A stretch of DNA of 64,000 bases from Halomonas halocynthiae DSM 14573 (GTDB taxonomy: Bacteria; Pseudomonadota; Gammaproteobacteria; Pseudomonadales; Halomonadaceae). The position numbers and the translations under genes are program-made. The notes under the pieces are model-generated. The model saw only the letters and a program-made list of their open reading frames with translations, was not told the DNA's origin and ran no database searches. Positions 44,446-54,362 of the stretch are shown in pieces (the stretch's first letter is position 1; each line of letters opens with the position of its first letter). The DNA lies in the NCBI RefSeq assembly GCF_000425725.1, contig NZ_KE384439.1:529309-593308 (forward strand). The letters are read 5' to 3'.

Positions 44446-45633
44446 TCATGATTCCAAAAATGCCTCAGCTACCCGCTCTGGTAAAAAGTCATCTAACCAA
44501 GCGTCACGTATCGGTGGTTTGCTACCGCTGACATGCTGCCGAAGCCCTTCTGCCAAAGCGTCTTCAGAGCGCACAACGATATTATTCTCAAGCTCGCCTT
44601 TTAAAATATCGCGAATCCCCCCAGGGCAATCCACGCTAATCACCGGCGTTCCACAAGCTAGCGCTTCAAACAGCACAATTCCCATGCCTTCAAAGCGTGA
44701 CGTCAAAACAAACAGCCGCGCCTGATGCATCCAGGGGTAAGGGTTATCCTGCTGGCCAGCAAAAATGGTTCGGTCGGCAATCTCTAGTTCATCAGCTAAG
44801 CTCTGCAAACGCTGACGCTCTTGGCCATCGCCAATCAACACTAACGGCAGCCTCACACCACTTCGCGCATAAGCCCTCAGCAACAACGCGTGATCCTTGG
44901 CTGGCACCAAGCGTCCCACGCTAACCAAATAGGGTTCATTTGGTATATCTGGCTGAGGCTCAAGCATACGCTGACGAATGCTCTGTAAAGGACATGGATT
45001 AGTGATCACCTGCAGCGACGCTGGTTGAAAGTGCCAAATTTTCATCGCCTCACGCAGACTATCCGCCACGCCAGACGACACAGCCACGAGATCACGCTTA
45101 TGTAACAAGCAACGCCCGAACAGCTTGCGCCCCAGCGAGCTGAGCCAACCTACACCACCACTGGCTGTAAACCTCCTCCCGCCAGACGCTTCTTTAGCTT
45201 GCATGACGTTTTCCAACACATAACGCCCTCGACTATCACGAAACGTCCATAGCTGTTCAAAGGTTCCCGCCCCCCGAAATACAATACGATCGACCTTTCC
45301 GTACTTGCGCTCAAACACTTTGAGCCACAGCCAAAAGACCGCTCCCCCCATAATCCCCGTACCCAAATACACCGAACGCTTGAGCAACGGATTCAACAGC
45401 AATCGAGCAATCAGCTCAAACAGCACGCCCACCCCGGTATAACGCGCCCAACGATTAAGCGGCAGCAGGTGCTGAGTAACCGCAGCACGCTCAGGGCGCA
45501 GAGGGTTCGCCACCTTACGTAGGCTGAGCAGATGACTGTCATGGCCCGCCTCAGCAAACGCATCAGCCAGGTTAACGGCAACCCGCTCCATGCCGCCCAT
45601 TTTCAGTGAACGTACAACGACAAGCGTGCGCAT
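44446..45633 (-). CDS. glycosyltransferase, GT4/GT-B type
   Basis: This 395-residue GT-B glycosyltransferase starts TLVVVRSLKMGGMERVAVNLADAFAEAGH. Its C-terminal donor-binding half contains LVSVGRLVPAKDHALLLRAYA and the FEGMGIVLFEALACGTPVISVDCPGGIRD loop (ExFGxxxxEA pattern) near residue 310. ATG 45633 overlaps the ligase stop by one base (TGATG), so the pair is translationally coupled; the 21 extra upstream codons are rejected. It is the last gene of the polysaccharide locus and probably adds a sugar to the repeat unit or the lipid A core. Sugar specificity is unknown. Confidence 0.86.
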   Translation of the reverse strand: MRTLVVVRSLKMGGMERVAVNLADAFAEAGHDSHLLSLRKVANPLRPERAAVTQHLLPLNRWARYTGVGVLFELIARLLLNPLLKRSVYLGTGIMGGAVFWLWLKVFERKYGKVDRIVFRGAGTFEQLWTFRDSRGRYVLENVMQAKEASGGRRFTASGGVGWLSSLGRKLFGRCLLHKRDLVAVSSGVADSLREAMKIWHFQPASLQVITNPCPLQSIRQRMLEPQPDIPNEPYLVSVGRLVPAKDHALLLRAYARSGVRLPLVLIGDGQERQRLQSLADELEIADRTIFAGQQDNPYPWMHQARLFVLTSRFEGMGIVLFEALACGTPVISVDCPGGIRDILKGELENNIVVRSEDALAEGLRQHVSGSKPPIRDAWLDDFLPERVAEAFLES

Positions 45634-47000
45634 CAGCACGACCGTCCAGCAGTAAGCTGTTGCTGCGGCATTGTTTGTTGACGCTGCCAGCGCCAAATGT
45701 GCGTTACCAAACCACCAACAACCAGGTTATGCATGTAAACACCTGTCCAGAAGCTGTTATAGGATTCAAATTGATTAACCACTACCCAATAGATAAAAAA
45801 AGCTGCTCCAAACAATGCCAGATCCCCGGGTAGCACACCGGCCCGCCAACTACGCCAACAGCCATAGCCAATCCACACGGTTAACGCAAAGATAACCGCT
45901 AAACCTAGCAAGCCATAAGCCACCCACATTTCCAAGAAGTAGTTATGTAAGTGCCCGAACTCGGCCTTCACGTCATCCGGCAACCACTCCGTATGTTTAA
46001 TGGCCAAGCTGCGCCCCTCACCACCCCAACCAACCATGGGCCGCTCAGCTATCCACTCAACACCGGCACGCCAAGTGTTGATGCGAATTCCAATGCTGGT
46101 ATAAGGAATGCTGTCGAACTGCCCACTTACCACCTGCTCAACGACGTCACTTTCAGCAGCCAGACGATTAGCTACAGGCTTCCCCAACAACGCAACGGCC
46201 AAGCCAATTACCAACACAGCCACCAAACTGATAGCACCAATCCACCGAAGCGGAGCTCCTCCGCGCTTAATCCAGTGATATACAGTCCACGCAATAAGAA
46301 CAAGAGGCATAGCCAACGCCAAACCAAGCCAAACCGCTCGCGTCTGCCCAACCAGCACGCCAACCAAAGCAAATACCAAGACGAATACCCAAGCACCACC
46401 ACGCAGCAAACGCCATTTTCCATCACGCAACAAACGTGGTGCCAGAATTACCAGTGCCATCAGAATTACGCCAAACATCATCGAACTATGCTGAGCGTTG
46501 CGAATACCAAAATCTACACGCGTGCCCTTAAGCCCTAATAACCAATCTTGATATGCTCCATCCACAAAAAAAGTGGTGGCAAAAAAACCAATTACTGCAC
46601 ACCCCCAGACAAGTAACGTATTTCGTGTACTGCCTCCCAGCCACCAAGCAACCGCGATGAAAATAAATAGCTTCGCCAGACGGTCTACCTGAGGGTTATC
46701 AGCCACCCACTCCGGATGATGTTGATAGCCCAACCACCAAGACAAGCACTGTACCAGCAGTGCTGCCAGCAACAACCACAACGGAGCACTTGAGCGAATA
46801 CCGCGGCCATATACGAGCACTGCTACAAGGCCGAACAGTGCGCTGATACTTTCTGCGTTACTACCCACAGCAGGCCACAGCACACGAAACCCTGCGTAAA
46901 ATAGCAGTGTCGTCACACCAATAGCCCATAAAGGCCTCGGGCAGGCCCAGTACTCCGGACGCTGCCAAAGCGACTCCGTCAAACGGTTAGAGAATCTCAC
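45633..47000 (-). CDS. O-antigen ligase / Wzy_C family membrane protein
   Basis: This 455-residue protein has about 11-12 transmembrane helices and a large periplasmic loop (about residues 290-350) containing RINTWRAGVEWIAERPMVGWG and HLHNYFLEMWVAYGLLGL, the Wzy_C/WaaL ligase signature. GQTRAVWLGLALAMPL holds the conserved arginine before the loop. It could ligate undecaprenyl-linked glycan to lipid A core, or polymerise a glycan. A second polymerase candidate (52418-53467) lies in the locus, which favours ligase for this one. The downstream GT4 gene is coupled to it. Confidence 0.83.
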   Translation of the reverse strand: MRFSNRLTESLWQRPEYWACPRPLWAIGVTTLLFYAGFRVLWPAVGSNAESISALFGLVAVLVYGRGIRSSAPLWLLLAALLVQCLSWWLGYQHHPEWVADNPQVDRLAKLFIFIAVAWWLGGSTRNTLLVWGCAVIGFFATTFFVDGAYQDWLLGLKGTRVDFGIRNAQHSSMMFGVILMALVILAPRLLRDGKWRLLRGGAWVFVLVFALVGVLVGQTRAVWLGLALAMPLVLIAWTVYHWIKRGGAPLRWIGAISLVAVLVIGLAVALLGKPVANRLAAESDVVEQVVSGQFDSIPYTSIGIRINTWRAGVEWIAERPMVGWGGEGRSLAIKHTEWLPDDVKAEFGHLHNYFLEMWVAYGLLGLAVIFALTVWIGYGCWRSWRAGVLPGDLALFGAAFFIYWVVVNQFESYNSFWTGVYMHNLVVGGLVTHIWRWQRQQTMPQQQLTAGRSC

Positions 47001-47028
47001 GACGCTACGCCTCTCTATTATCTACGAA

Positions 47029-47060
47029 GAAAGCCGCATTAACCTCGCAAAGCGGCTTTC
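47029..47060 (-). terminator. terminator after galE
   Basis: GAAAGCCGC (47029-47037) pairs with GCGGCTTTC (47052-47060) around 14 bases. On the minus strand the stem ends in CTTTCTTCG, a short T-rich run. It lies 15 bp beyond the galE stop and before the ligase gene. Confidence 0.7.
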
Positions 47061-47074
47061 CTGGAACGGGGTAC

Positions 47075-48091
47075 TCAGTCTGAATAACCTTGCGGATTAG
47101 CCTGCTGCCAGCGCCAGGTATCCGCCAGCATTTCTTCAAGCCCGCGCATAGCTTCCCAACCAAGCTCCTGTCTCGCCAGGGTTGGGTCCGCCCAGCACTC
47201 CGCTACGTCACCCTCACGGCGATCAGCAACCTTGTAGGACACATGCTGCCCTGACACTGTTTCGAAAGCCTTAATCATTTCAAGCACTGAGTAACCACGC
47301 CCAGTACCTAGGTTCCAGGTGCTGACACCGCGTTGCGAGGTCAAAACCTGCATGGCTGCCAGATGACCATCAACCAGATCCATCACATGAATATAGTCGC
47401 GCACACCCGTGCCGTCTGGTGTGGGGTAATCGTTACCAAACACCGAGAGCGTATCGCGCCGCCCAACGGCCACCTGGGCAATAAAGGGTACTAGGTTATT
47501 GGGAATACCATTGGGGTCTTCACCGATGCGCCCACTTTCATGAGCACCCACTGGGTTAAAGTAACGCAACAGCGCGATCGACCAGTGCTCATCGGCTTTA
47601 GCCAAGTCACGTAACACGTCTTCAACCATCAGCTTGGAGTGGCCATACGGATTGGCCGGACGTCCGGTCGGCAGTCCCTCGTGAATCGGCATCGGGTGAC
47701 CGTCGCCATATACCGTGGCTGATGAACTAAACACCAAGCGATACACCCCAGCAGCAGCCATGGCCTGACACAGAGTTAACGAACCAGCGACATTATTCTC
47801 GTAGTAGCGCAGCGGCTCGGCCACGCTCTCCCCCACTGATTTGAGCCCGGCGAAATGCAGCACGTCACTAATCGAATGTTCTGCGAACAATGCGTCAAGA
47901 CAATGCCGGTCACGAATATCGCCTTTAATAAACACTGGCGCTTTACCGGCCAGCAGCTCAACGCGCCGCAGCGACTCCTGACTGGCATTGGAAAGATTGT
48001 CCAACACCACCACCTCGTGTCCCGCCTCAAGCAGCGTCAGCACCATATGCGAACCGATATAGCCCGCCCCTCCCGTTACCAGCACAGCCAT
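47075..48091 (-). CDS. galE: UDP-glucose 4-epimerase
   Basis: This 338-residue extended short-chain dehydrogenase (E. coli GalE 338) interconverts UDP-glucose and UDP-galactose, and possibly the N-acetyl forms. It has the Rossmann motif VTGGAGYIGSHM at residues 4-15, the catalytic SSSATVYG and YGHSK (YxxxK) near residue 150, and NPVGAHESGRIGED. It supplies precursors for the glycan locus. Terminator hairpins flank it on both sides, suggesting it has its own promoter or is expressed by readthrough in antitermination. Confidence 0.95.
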   Translation of the reverse strand: MAVLVTGGAGYIGSHMVLTLLEAGHEVVVLDNLSNASQESLRRVELLAGKAPVFIKGDIRDRHCLDALFAEHSISDVLHFAGLKSVGESVAEPLRYYENNVAGSLTLCQAMAAAGVYRLVFSSSATVYGDGHPMPIHEGLPTGRPANPYGHSKLMVEDVLRDLAKADEHWSIALLRYFNPVGAHESGRIGEDPNGIPNNLVPFIAQVAVGRRDTLSVFGNDYPTPDGTGVRDYIHVMDLVDGHLAAMQVLTSQRGVSTWNLGTGRGYSVLEMIKAFETVSGQHVSYKVADRREGDVAECWADPTLARQELGWEAMRGLEEMLADTWRWQQANPQGYSD

Positions 48092-48122
48092 GGGATTCTC
48101 CTTCCGTTTTCATAAACGTAAA

Positions 48123-48144
48123 GAGGGCGCCTATAGGCGCCCTC
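48123..48144 (-). terminator. terminator after the initiating sugar transferase
   Basis: GAGGGCGCC (48123-48131), loop TATA, GGCGCCCTC (48136-48144) form a very stable stem. On the minus strand CTTTACG follows. It lies between the sugar transferase stop and galE. Confidence 0.8.
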
Positions 48145-48190
48145 CAGCATTATGCATATCTGGTGCCATCTCAGCACGTCGAGTCGTAGG

Positions 48191-49468
48191 TCACCGTGCA
48201 CCGAATCCTGTCAGGATAGTCCTTATTGTCTTGAAAACAATCAAAATATCCAGCCACAAAGAGAAATGCTTGATGTAATAAAAATCATGCTGAAGCTTGA
48301 CCCGAGTATCATCAGCATCGCTGGCATAGCCCTGCACCACCTGAGCCCAACCGGTAATTCCCGGCTTAACTACATGACGATACACGTAAAACGGAATTTC
48401 GTTTTCAAACTGCTCAACAAAAGCACGCTGCTCTGGCCTTGGCCCAATAAGGCTCATATCGCCTTTCAGCACATTATAGAACTGCGGCAACTCATCAAGA
48501 CGCGTTTTGCGTATCACCTTACCAACACGCGTGACACGCATATCTCCAGCCTGAGCCAATTGAGCACCATCTTTCTCAGAGTCATGGCACATACTGCGAA
48601 ACTTGTAGATTTGATAATCGCGCCCGCCTTGCCCAACCCTGTTCTGTATAAACAGCGCAGAACCGGGGCTGTCTAATTTTACAGCAACTGCCGTCAAAAG
48701 CATCAAAGGCACCGTCAATGGAGAAGTCACCACAACAGCAAAAACATCAACGCAGCGCTTAAAAAAAGCATAAAAGGTAGAGGGCAGCAGGCTACCAAAT
48801 TCATTTTCAACCAAGTGATCTATCTGCACACGCCCTGTCATCGATTCGCTAATCTGCTTGACATGATAAACAGGAATCCGACAAAGCGTACAACGTGCCA
48901 GGAAGCGCTCCCAATCCGGCGACAAATCAGGGCTACGCAAGTCGGCAACAACACCATCAAACCTGATGCCTTCAAGATCTGGCTGCTCCAGTCTGCGCAA
49001 CTCTGTATCACGTGTACTTTCTAACTTTAATGCAGCCCCTGCGGGCACTAACGCCATCTTGAGTTTGCGATAACGGCGCCCAAGAAAGTAGTCGCTATAA
49101 AACCACACCAAACATAAAAAATAGCTAAAAAAAAGCACCTGACGCGAGTAACCCTCGCGTGTAAAAAAGAGTATGACAATCGCAAAAAGGAAGGCCACAG
49201 TGATGGTTGATACTAAATAAGCCGCAACGTGAGCCCCTGGAAAACGAGCAATCCGACGCTGAGTTAACGTCACCACCAAAAAACATAGTGCGACAGCTGA
49301 CATGGTATTGATTCTGACATCATCAAGCTCGTGCCAAAACCCAACCCCCCAGCGCTCCAGAGTTACTGGCAGCAAAACAAAAGGCAGCCCCAGCAAGAGC
49401 TGAGCCGGTAAGCTTAGTAACGCTTTTTCATACCAGCGTGAGTGACGGCGCTCAAAACGCTTTTCCAT
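48191..49468 (-). CDS. polyprenyl glycosylphosphotransferase (WbaP/WcaJ family)
   Basis: This 425-residue membrane enzyme starts a glycan by moving a sugar-1-phosphate onto undecaprenyl phosphate. The N-terminal half holds about four transmembrane helices and a nucleotide-fold region. The C-terminal bacterial sugar transferase domain includes KRCVDVFAVVVTSPLTVPLMLL, QNRVGQGGRDYQIYKFRSM, RLDELPQFYNVLKGDMSLIGPRPEQ and PGITGWAQV. The donor, glucose or galactose or another, is not readable, although galE and ugd next door fit hexose/uronic acid building blocks. It ends at a strong terminator. Confidence 0.92.
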   Translation of the reverse strand: MEKRFERRHSRWYEKALLSLPAQLLLGLPFVLLPVTLERWGVGFWHELDDVRINTMSAVALCFLVVTLTQRRIARFPGAHVAAYLVSTITVAFLFAIVILFFTREGYSRQVLFFSYFLCLVWFYSDYFLGRRYRKLKMALVPAGAALKLESTRDTELRRLEQPDLEGIRFDGVVADLRSPDLSPDWERFLARCTLCRIPVYHVKQISESMTGRVQIDHLVENEFGSLLPSTFYAFFKRCVDVFAVVVTSPLTVPLMLLTAVAVKLDSPGSALFIQNRVGQGGRDYQIYKFRSMCHDSEKDGAQLAQAGDMRVTRVGKVIRKTRLDELPQFYNVLKGDMSLIGPRPEQRAFVEQFENEIPFYVYRHVVKPGITGWAQVVQGYASDADDTRVKLQHDFYYIKHFSLWLDILIVFKTIRTILTGFGAR

Positions 49469-49511
49469 AATTGTCTCTTACAGTAAAAAATACGGTCTCG
49501 CAGCTTTAACT

Positions 49512-50678
49512 TTAATCACTGCCAAACAGGTCGCGAGTGTAGACTTTTTCAGCCACATCGGCGAGTTCTTCACTCATACGGTTACTCAAGATCACATCCG
49601 AGCCTGCTTTAAACGCATCCAGATCCCGCTCGACCCGAGAACCAAAGAACTCGTCCTCCTCAAGTACCGGCTCATAGACGATGACTTCGATGCCTTTAGC
49701 TTTTATGCGTTTCATAACACCCTGCATGGCACTGGCGCGAAAGTTATCGGAGCCCGACTTCATGATCAACCGATACACCCCGACTACGTCGGGTTTGCGG
49801 GCCAAAACCTGCTCAGCAATAAAGTCTTTGCGGGTGCGGTTAGCGTCGACAATGGCTTGAATGATATTGCTCGGCACGTCCTGATAGTTAGCCAACAACT
49901 GCTTGGTGTCTTTGGGCAAACAGTAACCACCGTAACCGAAACTTGGGTTGTTATAGTGGCTACCAATACGCGGATCCAGCCCGACACCTTCAATAATCTG
50001 ACGACTATCCAGACCATGGGTTTCAGCGTAGGTGTCTAGCTCATTGAAATACGCCACACGCATGGCCAAGTAAGTGTTCGCAAACAGTTTGATAGCCTCG
50101 GCCTCAGTACTGTTGGTAAACAACACCTGAACATCTTTTTTCAGCGCCCCCTTTATGAGTAACCCAGCAAACTGTTCCGCTCGCTGCGAGCATTCCCCCA
50201 CGATAACTCGTGTCGGGTGAAGGTTATCGTACAGCGCGCGGCCTTCGCGCAAAAACTCTGGTGAAAACAAAAGGTTATTTGTACCAAAGCGTTCACAAGC
50301 CTTCGTGGTAAAGCCTACCGGAACAGTGGACTTAATCACCATTACCGCAGTGGGGTTAATGGCCATCACTTCTTGAATGACGGCTTCAACGCTAGAAGTA
50401 TCAAAGGTGTTGGTACTGGAGTCGTAGTCTGTAGGTGTTGCAATCACCACAAAATCGGCATCCTGATAAGCCACGCAAGGGTCCAGAGTAGCCATGAATT
50501 TTAGTTCTGACAACACTAAAAACTCACTGATTTCAGCATCTTCAATGGGCGAAACTCGCTGACGTAATAACGCCACCCTGTGCGCATCAATATCTAGCGC
50601 AACAACCTCATTATGCTGCGCCAACAACATCGCGTTCGATAGTCCCACATAACCCGTACCTGCGACCGCAATTTTCAT
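49512..50678 (-). CDS. ugd: UDP-glucose 6-dehydrogenase
   Basis: This 388-residue enzyme, the same length as E. coli Ugd, oxidises UDP-glucose twice to UDP-glucuronate. It begins [21 protein letters not shown] (NAD fold). The catalytic cysteine lies in [18 protein letters not shown] near residue 255, and substrate residues in [17 protein letters not shown]. It implies that glucuronic acid or a derivative is part of the polysaccharide. It lies 43 bp upstream of the initiating transferase on the same strand. Confidence 0.95.
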   Translation of the reverse strand: MKIAVAGTGYVGLSNAMLLAQHNEVVALDIDAHRVALLRQRVSPIEDAEISEFLVLSELKFMATLDPCVAYQDADFVVIATPTDYDSSTNTFDTSSVEAVIQEVMAINPTAVMVIKSTVPVGFTTKACERFGTNNLLFSPEFLREGRALYDNLHPTRVIVGECSQRAEQFAGLLIKGALKKDVQVLFTNSTEAEAIKLFANTYLAMRVAYFNELDTYAETHGLDSRQIIEGVGLDPRIGSHYNNPSFGYGGYCLPKDTKQLLANYQDVPSNIIQAIVDANRTRKDFIAEQVLARKPDVVGVYRLIMKSGSDNFRASAMQGVMKRIKAKGIEVIVYEPVLEEDEFFGSRVERDLDAFKAGSDVILSNRMSEELADVAEKVYTRDLFGSD

Positions 50679-50741
50679 AGGCTATCCGAATAAGTCATTA
50701 TTCATAATAATGCTGAAAAATCATACAGCATCAACCCCTGA

Positions 50742-51878
50742 TTAATCTTCACCCTTAAGAATTGATATTAACAGTGGATTTATTTTATTCACATCATAAC
50801 GCTCAGCCGCAATACGATGACTCTCCTCTCCCATCTCTTTAATTTTTTCAGGATTTTCAATTAAATAAATCATTTTTTCAGCTAGCGCACCAGCATCCCA
50901 GGGTGGCACCAAAAATCCATTAACATTATCAACCACTGTTTCCCTACATCCAGGCACATCGGTAGTAATAACAGCACGGCCAATTGCCATCGCTTCTTGT
51001 GTAGACCTTGGGATACCTTCCCTATAAGAAGGCAATACAAAAACGTGTGAATCAGTAATCCAGTCATTTACATTATTAACATACCCTGGATACTCAACAA
51101 TGCCTTCTTCAACTAATTGCTTCAATTCTAGCTCTGAAAGGGCAGCAGGGTTATCAGGATCTAAGCCACCTAACATCACAAACTCAACATCAGAATACCT
51201 CTGCTTTACTATACGTGCGGCAACAACATACTCATAAACCCCTTTTTCCTTAAGAAGCCTAGCAATAAAAATAAACCGTAAAGGGATAGATAGACTAACA
51301 TTAGAAAATTTATACTTTTCAAGATTTAACCCAACAGGCCCTAAAACTTTAACTTTTCGGCTATTCAAAAAAGATACTTTTGACAAGTCAAGAAGATCAT
51401 CGGAATTTAAAAACAAAACCTTATCAGCATAAAAATAGCCAATTGTACACAATAAACCATGCACCAAACGTAGCACTTTTTTCTTTAAACTAAACCCTTC
51501 TTTAGCAGCTGTATGGATATACCCCAACCCTTCCAGCATAGCAATACGCCTAGGCACTCCCGCAACTTTTGCAGCCAATGTTGCATAGATAGAAGGCTTA
51601 ACAAAAAAACTAAAAACTATATCAGGAGAAATAGTTTTTAGCTGACGAGACAGGCCTAAAGTATCTTTAATATCAGAAAATGGATTCACTCCAGTTTTAT
51701 TAAGGCTGTAACCAACAGGTATGGCACCTAATGAAGAAACAGCCTTCCTTGTCTCATCATTATAATCTATAGCAAAAGCATAAACTTCAAAGCCTTCTTC
51801 TAACAACAGATGAATTAAATCTTTCCTAAAAATCAGTATCCCTGGCGATACATTTTGCGAAACAATAGCTATTTTCAT
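50742..51878 (-). CDS. glycosyltransferase family 4 protein
   Basis: This 378-residue GT-B transferase starts KIAIVSQNVSPGILIFRKDLIHLLLEEGFEVYAFA. Its donor-binding half has FIFIARLLKEKGVYEYVVAARIV and the loop SYREGIPRSTQEAMAIGRAVITTDVPGCRE near residue 290. It resembles the CapM/WbpL-side GT4 enzymes common in capsule and O-antigen loci. The gene is AT-rich compared with ugd and galE, marking the edge of the variable cassette. Acceptor and sugar are unknown. Confidence 0.87.
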   Translation of the reverse strand: MKIAIVSQNVSPGILIFRKDLIHLLLEEGFEVYAFAIDYNDETRKAVSSLGAIPVGYSLNKTGVNPFSDIKDTLGLSRQLKTISPDIVFSFFVKPSIYATLAAKVAGVPRRIAMLEGLGYIHTAAKEGFSLKKKVLRLVHGLLCTIGYFYADKVLFLNSDDLLDLSKVSFLNSRKVKVLGPVGLNLEKYKFSNVSLSIPLRFIFIARLLKEKGVYEYVVAARIVKQRYSDVEFVMLGGLDPDNPAALSELELKQLVEEGIVEYPGYVNNVNDWITDSHVFVLPSYREGIPRSTQEAMAIGRAVITTDVPGCRETVVDNVNGFLVPPWDAGALAEKMIYLIENPEKIKEMGEESHRIAAERYDVNKINPLLISILKGED

Positions 51879-52099
51879 AAATTAAAAATCCATTAACAAA
51901 TTGTTGGATTATTTCAAGATAGCTAGCCTAGCAGCTGAAACAACTTCGGCACGTTAAAATTTTCAAATCGTCACCCTCGTTCGGCGGCATCAATGAACAA
52001 TTTTAACTCATAATCGCTCAGCTTTTGTAGCACCACCTCACTGCTAAATTAACGTACGGTAACCATAGTAATACTGATTCTTCAAGGCTGCATTCCAAC

Positions 52100-52231
52100 T
52101 TATCTACTTACTGACACGGTAGTTTTCAGCCAACCATACAGCGTTGTGCCTGATATGCCTTCTTCAGCGGCCACCTCAGCCACGCTGTAGTTTTCTGGCG
52201 GAGCCTTACGTTCCTCGGAATAACGTGGCAT
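52100..52231 (-). pseudogene. decayed IS transposase helix-turn-helix protein
   Basis: A 43-codon frame encodes MPRYSEERKAPPENYSVAEV followed by AAEEGISGTTLYGWLK. This matches the start of a common transposase orfA (MPRYSxERKxAVL...SVAEVAxEEGIS..TLYxW), but about nine residues of the expected ...AVLxKLL segment are deleted and the frame ends soon after the recognition helix. It marks an old insertion between the GT4 and Wzy genes. The DDE catalytic part is absent. Confidence 0.7.
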
Positions 52232-52270
52232 GAATGTTCCTATGCCGCCCACTCTGCTTTGGACTCAAGC

Positions 52271-52342
52271 GAAATCGCCAACTGGACAACTAGGCTGACA
52301 GAGGGGGATATCGCTAACTGAACAACTAATTTGACAGAAAGG
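52271..52342 (-). repeat. two 30-bp imperfect direct repeats at IS remnant end
   Basis: On the minus strand two units beginning TGTCAAATTAGTTGTTCAGT and TGTCAGCCTAGTTGTCCAGT and ending GCGATWTC agree in 24 of 30 positions, about 39 bp apart. They lie just upstream of the decayed transposase gene, so they are likely transposase-binding repeats of the element's end. Confidence 0.55.
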
Positions 52343-52417
52343 AAGAGTATGATCGCAAAAAGCAACTACTATAATAACGCTTGAGCCGAAAAATTCTCCC
52401 ATAGTTTCTCTAAGTCG

Positions 52418-53467
52418 TTATAAAAGCGACCAAAAAAACTCATATGGTAAAAATGGAGTAGGCCCTTGACCATATTCCAACAAAAAATTTCTAAACGTAG
52501 CGCCCACCGATACAACACCAGATAAGACAAACGAAGTTTTCACAAAAAAGTCAAAATCAATATTTAAACTAGAGTAAGCTAAAACAACAGATACAGGAAA
52601 AGCAATAGAAATTAAATCAAGAAACCTCAACCCAGCATAGCTAAACTGAGCCAAAAAAACACTTAACAAAGTTGCACTGACTCCTATAAAAACAATTTTA
52701 TATTTACGCCGATCGCCCAACCTGCCTAAAGAAACCCCTAGAACCATTAGAAAAACAGGTACTACCTTGCCAACCCCAGACAACGCTCCCGGAGAAGAAT
52801 AATCACTATAGAGTGAAATCTTACTAACCACATATGGCAACATAAAAGTTAAAACAAAAACTATAAAAAAAGAAATACCAAATAAAAAAATTAAAACATT
52901 AGAAACTCTAGACCACTTAACCTGAGAAAAGGTGATATAAACCAACGGAAAAATAATTGAATAATGGAAAAATATAGAAGACAAAACAAGACCACTTGCA
53001 ATCACTTTCCCTCCTCTCCTAACCGTCTGAGCTGCTAGCAGTAAAAGAACAACCGCCACACCTATACGCATACCATTCATACTGTAGGTATAAGAAAAAG
53101 CAGGTAGAAAATAAGAAATAATAAAGAACGACTCATTACGATCTGAGCGAGCTATATAAACGAACAAAAGCAAAAAAAATAATAATGAAAATAATCTAAC
53201 AACAAGCTCTGAGGATTGAATCCAACTACCCAACAACGTTACAAAAACTACAAACGCAGGTTCAGCGCCCCCCCAAACAAACCCTTGTGTTAAATTTTCG
53301 ACCATTAGTGTGTAAGAAGCTGTATCAGTTCCCACATCACCTCGAAAAACTGCTACCGCTAAAAAATAAAAAACTACTGTTACAAGAAAAGCTCGACCAC
53401 GGTACCTTAGACCTTCTTGTAAAAAAAAACCAATGTAAAGAAATAGCCATCCAGTAATATAAATCAT
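52418..53467 (-). CDS. EpsG/Wzy-family polysaccharide polymerase candidate
   Basis: This 349-residue, very hydrophobic protein has about ten transmembrane helices. Near residue 43 it has VFRGDVGTDTASYT, the loop pattern (R..xGTDxxxY) typical of EpsG/Wzy proteins, followed by SYTYSMNGMRIGVAVVLLLLA. It probably joins lipid-linked repeat units in the periplasm. Its ATG overlaps the stop of the GT2 gene (TAATG), so the two are coupled. The gene is strongly AT-rich, as Wzy genes usually are. Linkage specificity is unknown. Confidence 0.78.
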   Translation of the reverse strand: MIYITGWLFLYIGFFLQEGLRYRGRAFLVTVVFYFLAVAVFRGDVGTDTASYTLMVENLTQGFVWGGAEPAFVVFVTLLGSWIQSSELVVRLFSLLFFLLLFVYIARSDRNESFFIISYFLPAFSYTYSMNGMRIGVAVVLLLLAAQTVRRGGKVIASGLVLSSIFFHYSIIFPLVYITFSQVKWSRVSNVLIFLFGISFFIVFVLTFMLPYVVSKISLYSDYSSPGALSGVGKVVPVFLMVLGVSLGRLGDRRKYKIVFIGVSATLLSVFLAQFSYAGLRFLDLISIAFPVSVVLAYSSLNIDFDFFVKTSFVLSGVVSVGATFRNFLLEYGQGPTPFLPYEFFWSLL

Positions 53468-54291
53468 TATACACCCGAATTTATTCTTTCTCTAAAAATA
53501 TATCGAACAAGATTTCTTTTAATAAACTTAATCATAGAAAAACAACAGAGAAAAACATAAGTAATTTTTGTTATCAATTTTTTATCTTTTACGCTTTTCA
53601 ATGTGGACAGCTCCCCCTTCTCCATTTTCCAAAGATGAGCAGAAAGCCCGCCTTCACCATATGCAGCTTTATGTATATACGCCAATGGTGTGCAAGCCTT
53701 GTAGCACGGGTAATCAGACAGTGCAATTTCTAACCACAACTGATAATCTTCAGAGTAGCGTTTACCTTCTACATAGCGAAATGGCAAGTCAGACCTGAGC
53801 ATTATTGAAGGTGTAGAGAAGGAGTTTGAAATCAGTAATTCAGCTTTTTTTATTTTTTTAAAACTCACCTTACTAACATTTACTATAGATTCAGACTCAA
53901 ACTCCATGCCGACTTGGGCACAAGTATGCCCCGTAAGCCCAACATGAGAATTATCTTTCATCCAATTATATTGCAGCTCTATTTTTTGAGCATGCCAGCT
54001 GTCATCAGAATCTAAAAAAGCTATATACTTACCCGTTGCTTTTTCCCAGCCTCTGTTGCGTGCAGAGCCAGCACCAACATTAACATTCAAGAAAACAATG
54101 ACTACCCAGCCATTAGGGTATATATCTTTTATTTTGTGTAACGTACTGGGTGTGTCATCGCAGCTGCAGTCATCAACTAAGATAACTTCCTTTGGCCTTA
54201 ATGTCTGTTGGTAAACTGACTCAACTGCACGTTTGATAGTTCCACTTGATTTGTAGCACGGTATGATAACACTTACATCCGCAGTAACCAT
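53467..54291 (-). CDS. glycosyltransferase family 2 protein
   Basis: This 274-residue GT-A transferase begins VSVIIPCYKSSGTIKRAVESVYQQTLRPKEVILVDDCSCDD, with the DxD motif in YIAFLDSDDSW near residue 93 and a catalytic-region SEDYQLWLEIAL (ED box) near residue 185. A hydrophobic C-terminal segment (FLCCFSMIKFIKRNLV) may associate it with the membrane. It would add one sugar to the lipid-linked repeat. Downstream wzy overlaps by one base. Confidence 0.87.
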   Translation of the reverse strand: MVTADVSVIIPCYKSSGTIKRAVESVYQQTLRPKEVILVDDCSCDDTPSTLHKIKDIYPNGWVVIVFLNVNVGAGSARNRGWEKATGKYIAFLDSDDSWHAQKIELQYNWMKDNSHVGLTGHTCAQVGMEFESESIVNVSKVSFKKIKKAELLISNSFSTPSIMLRSDLPFRYVEGKRYSEDYQLWLEIALSDYPCYKACTPLAYIHKAAYGEGGLSAHLWKMEKGELSTLKSVKDKKLITKITYVFLCCFSMIKFIKRNLVRYIFRERINSGV

Positions 54292-54362
54292 TCGTTAAGC
54301 ACCCTGTTAAGAAAGCCACAAGCTGTCTTTGTCTTTTATCAAATTAAATATAAGAAGCCCCA

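Larger units (their letters stand above)
51879..52417. other. insertion-scar region in the polysaccharide locus
   Basis: This 539-bp spacer between two glycan genes contains the transposase remnant and its direct repeats. The rest (51879-52099 and 52343-52417) shows no coding signal. A TATAAT near 52369 on the plus strand is probably chance given the local AT content. Confidence 0.5.
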
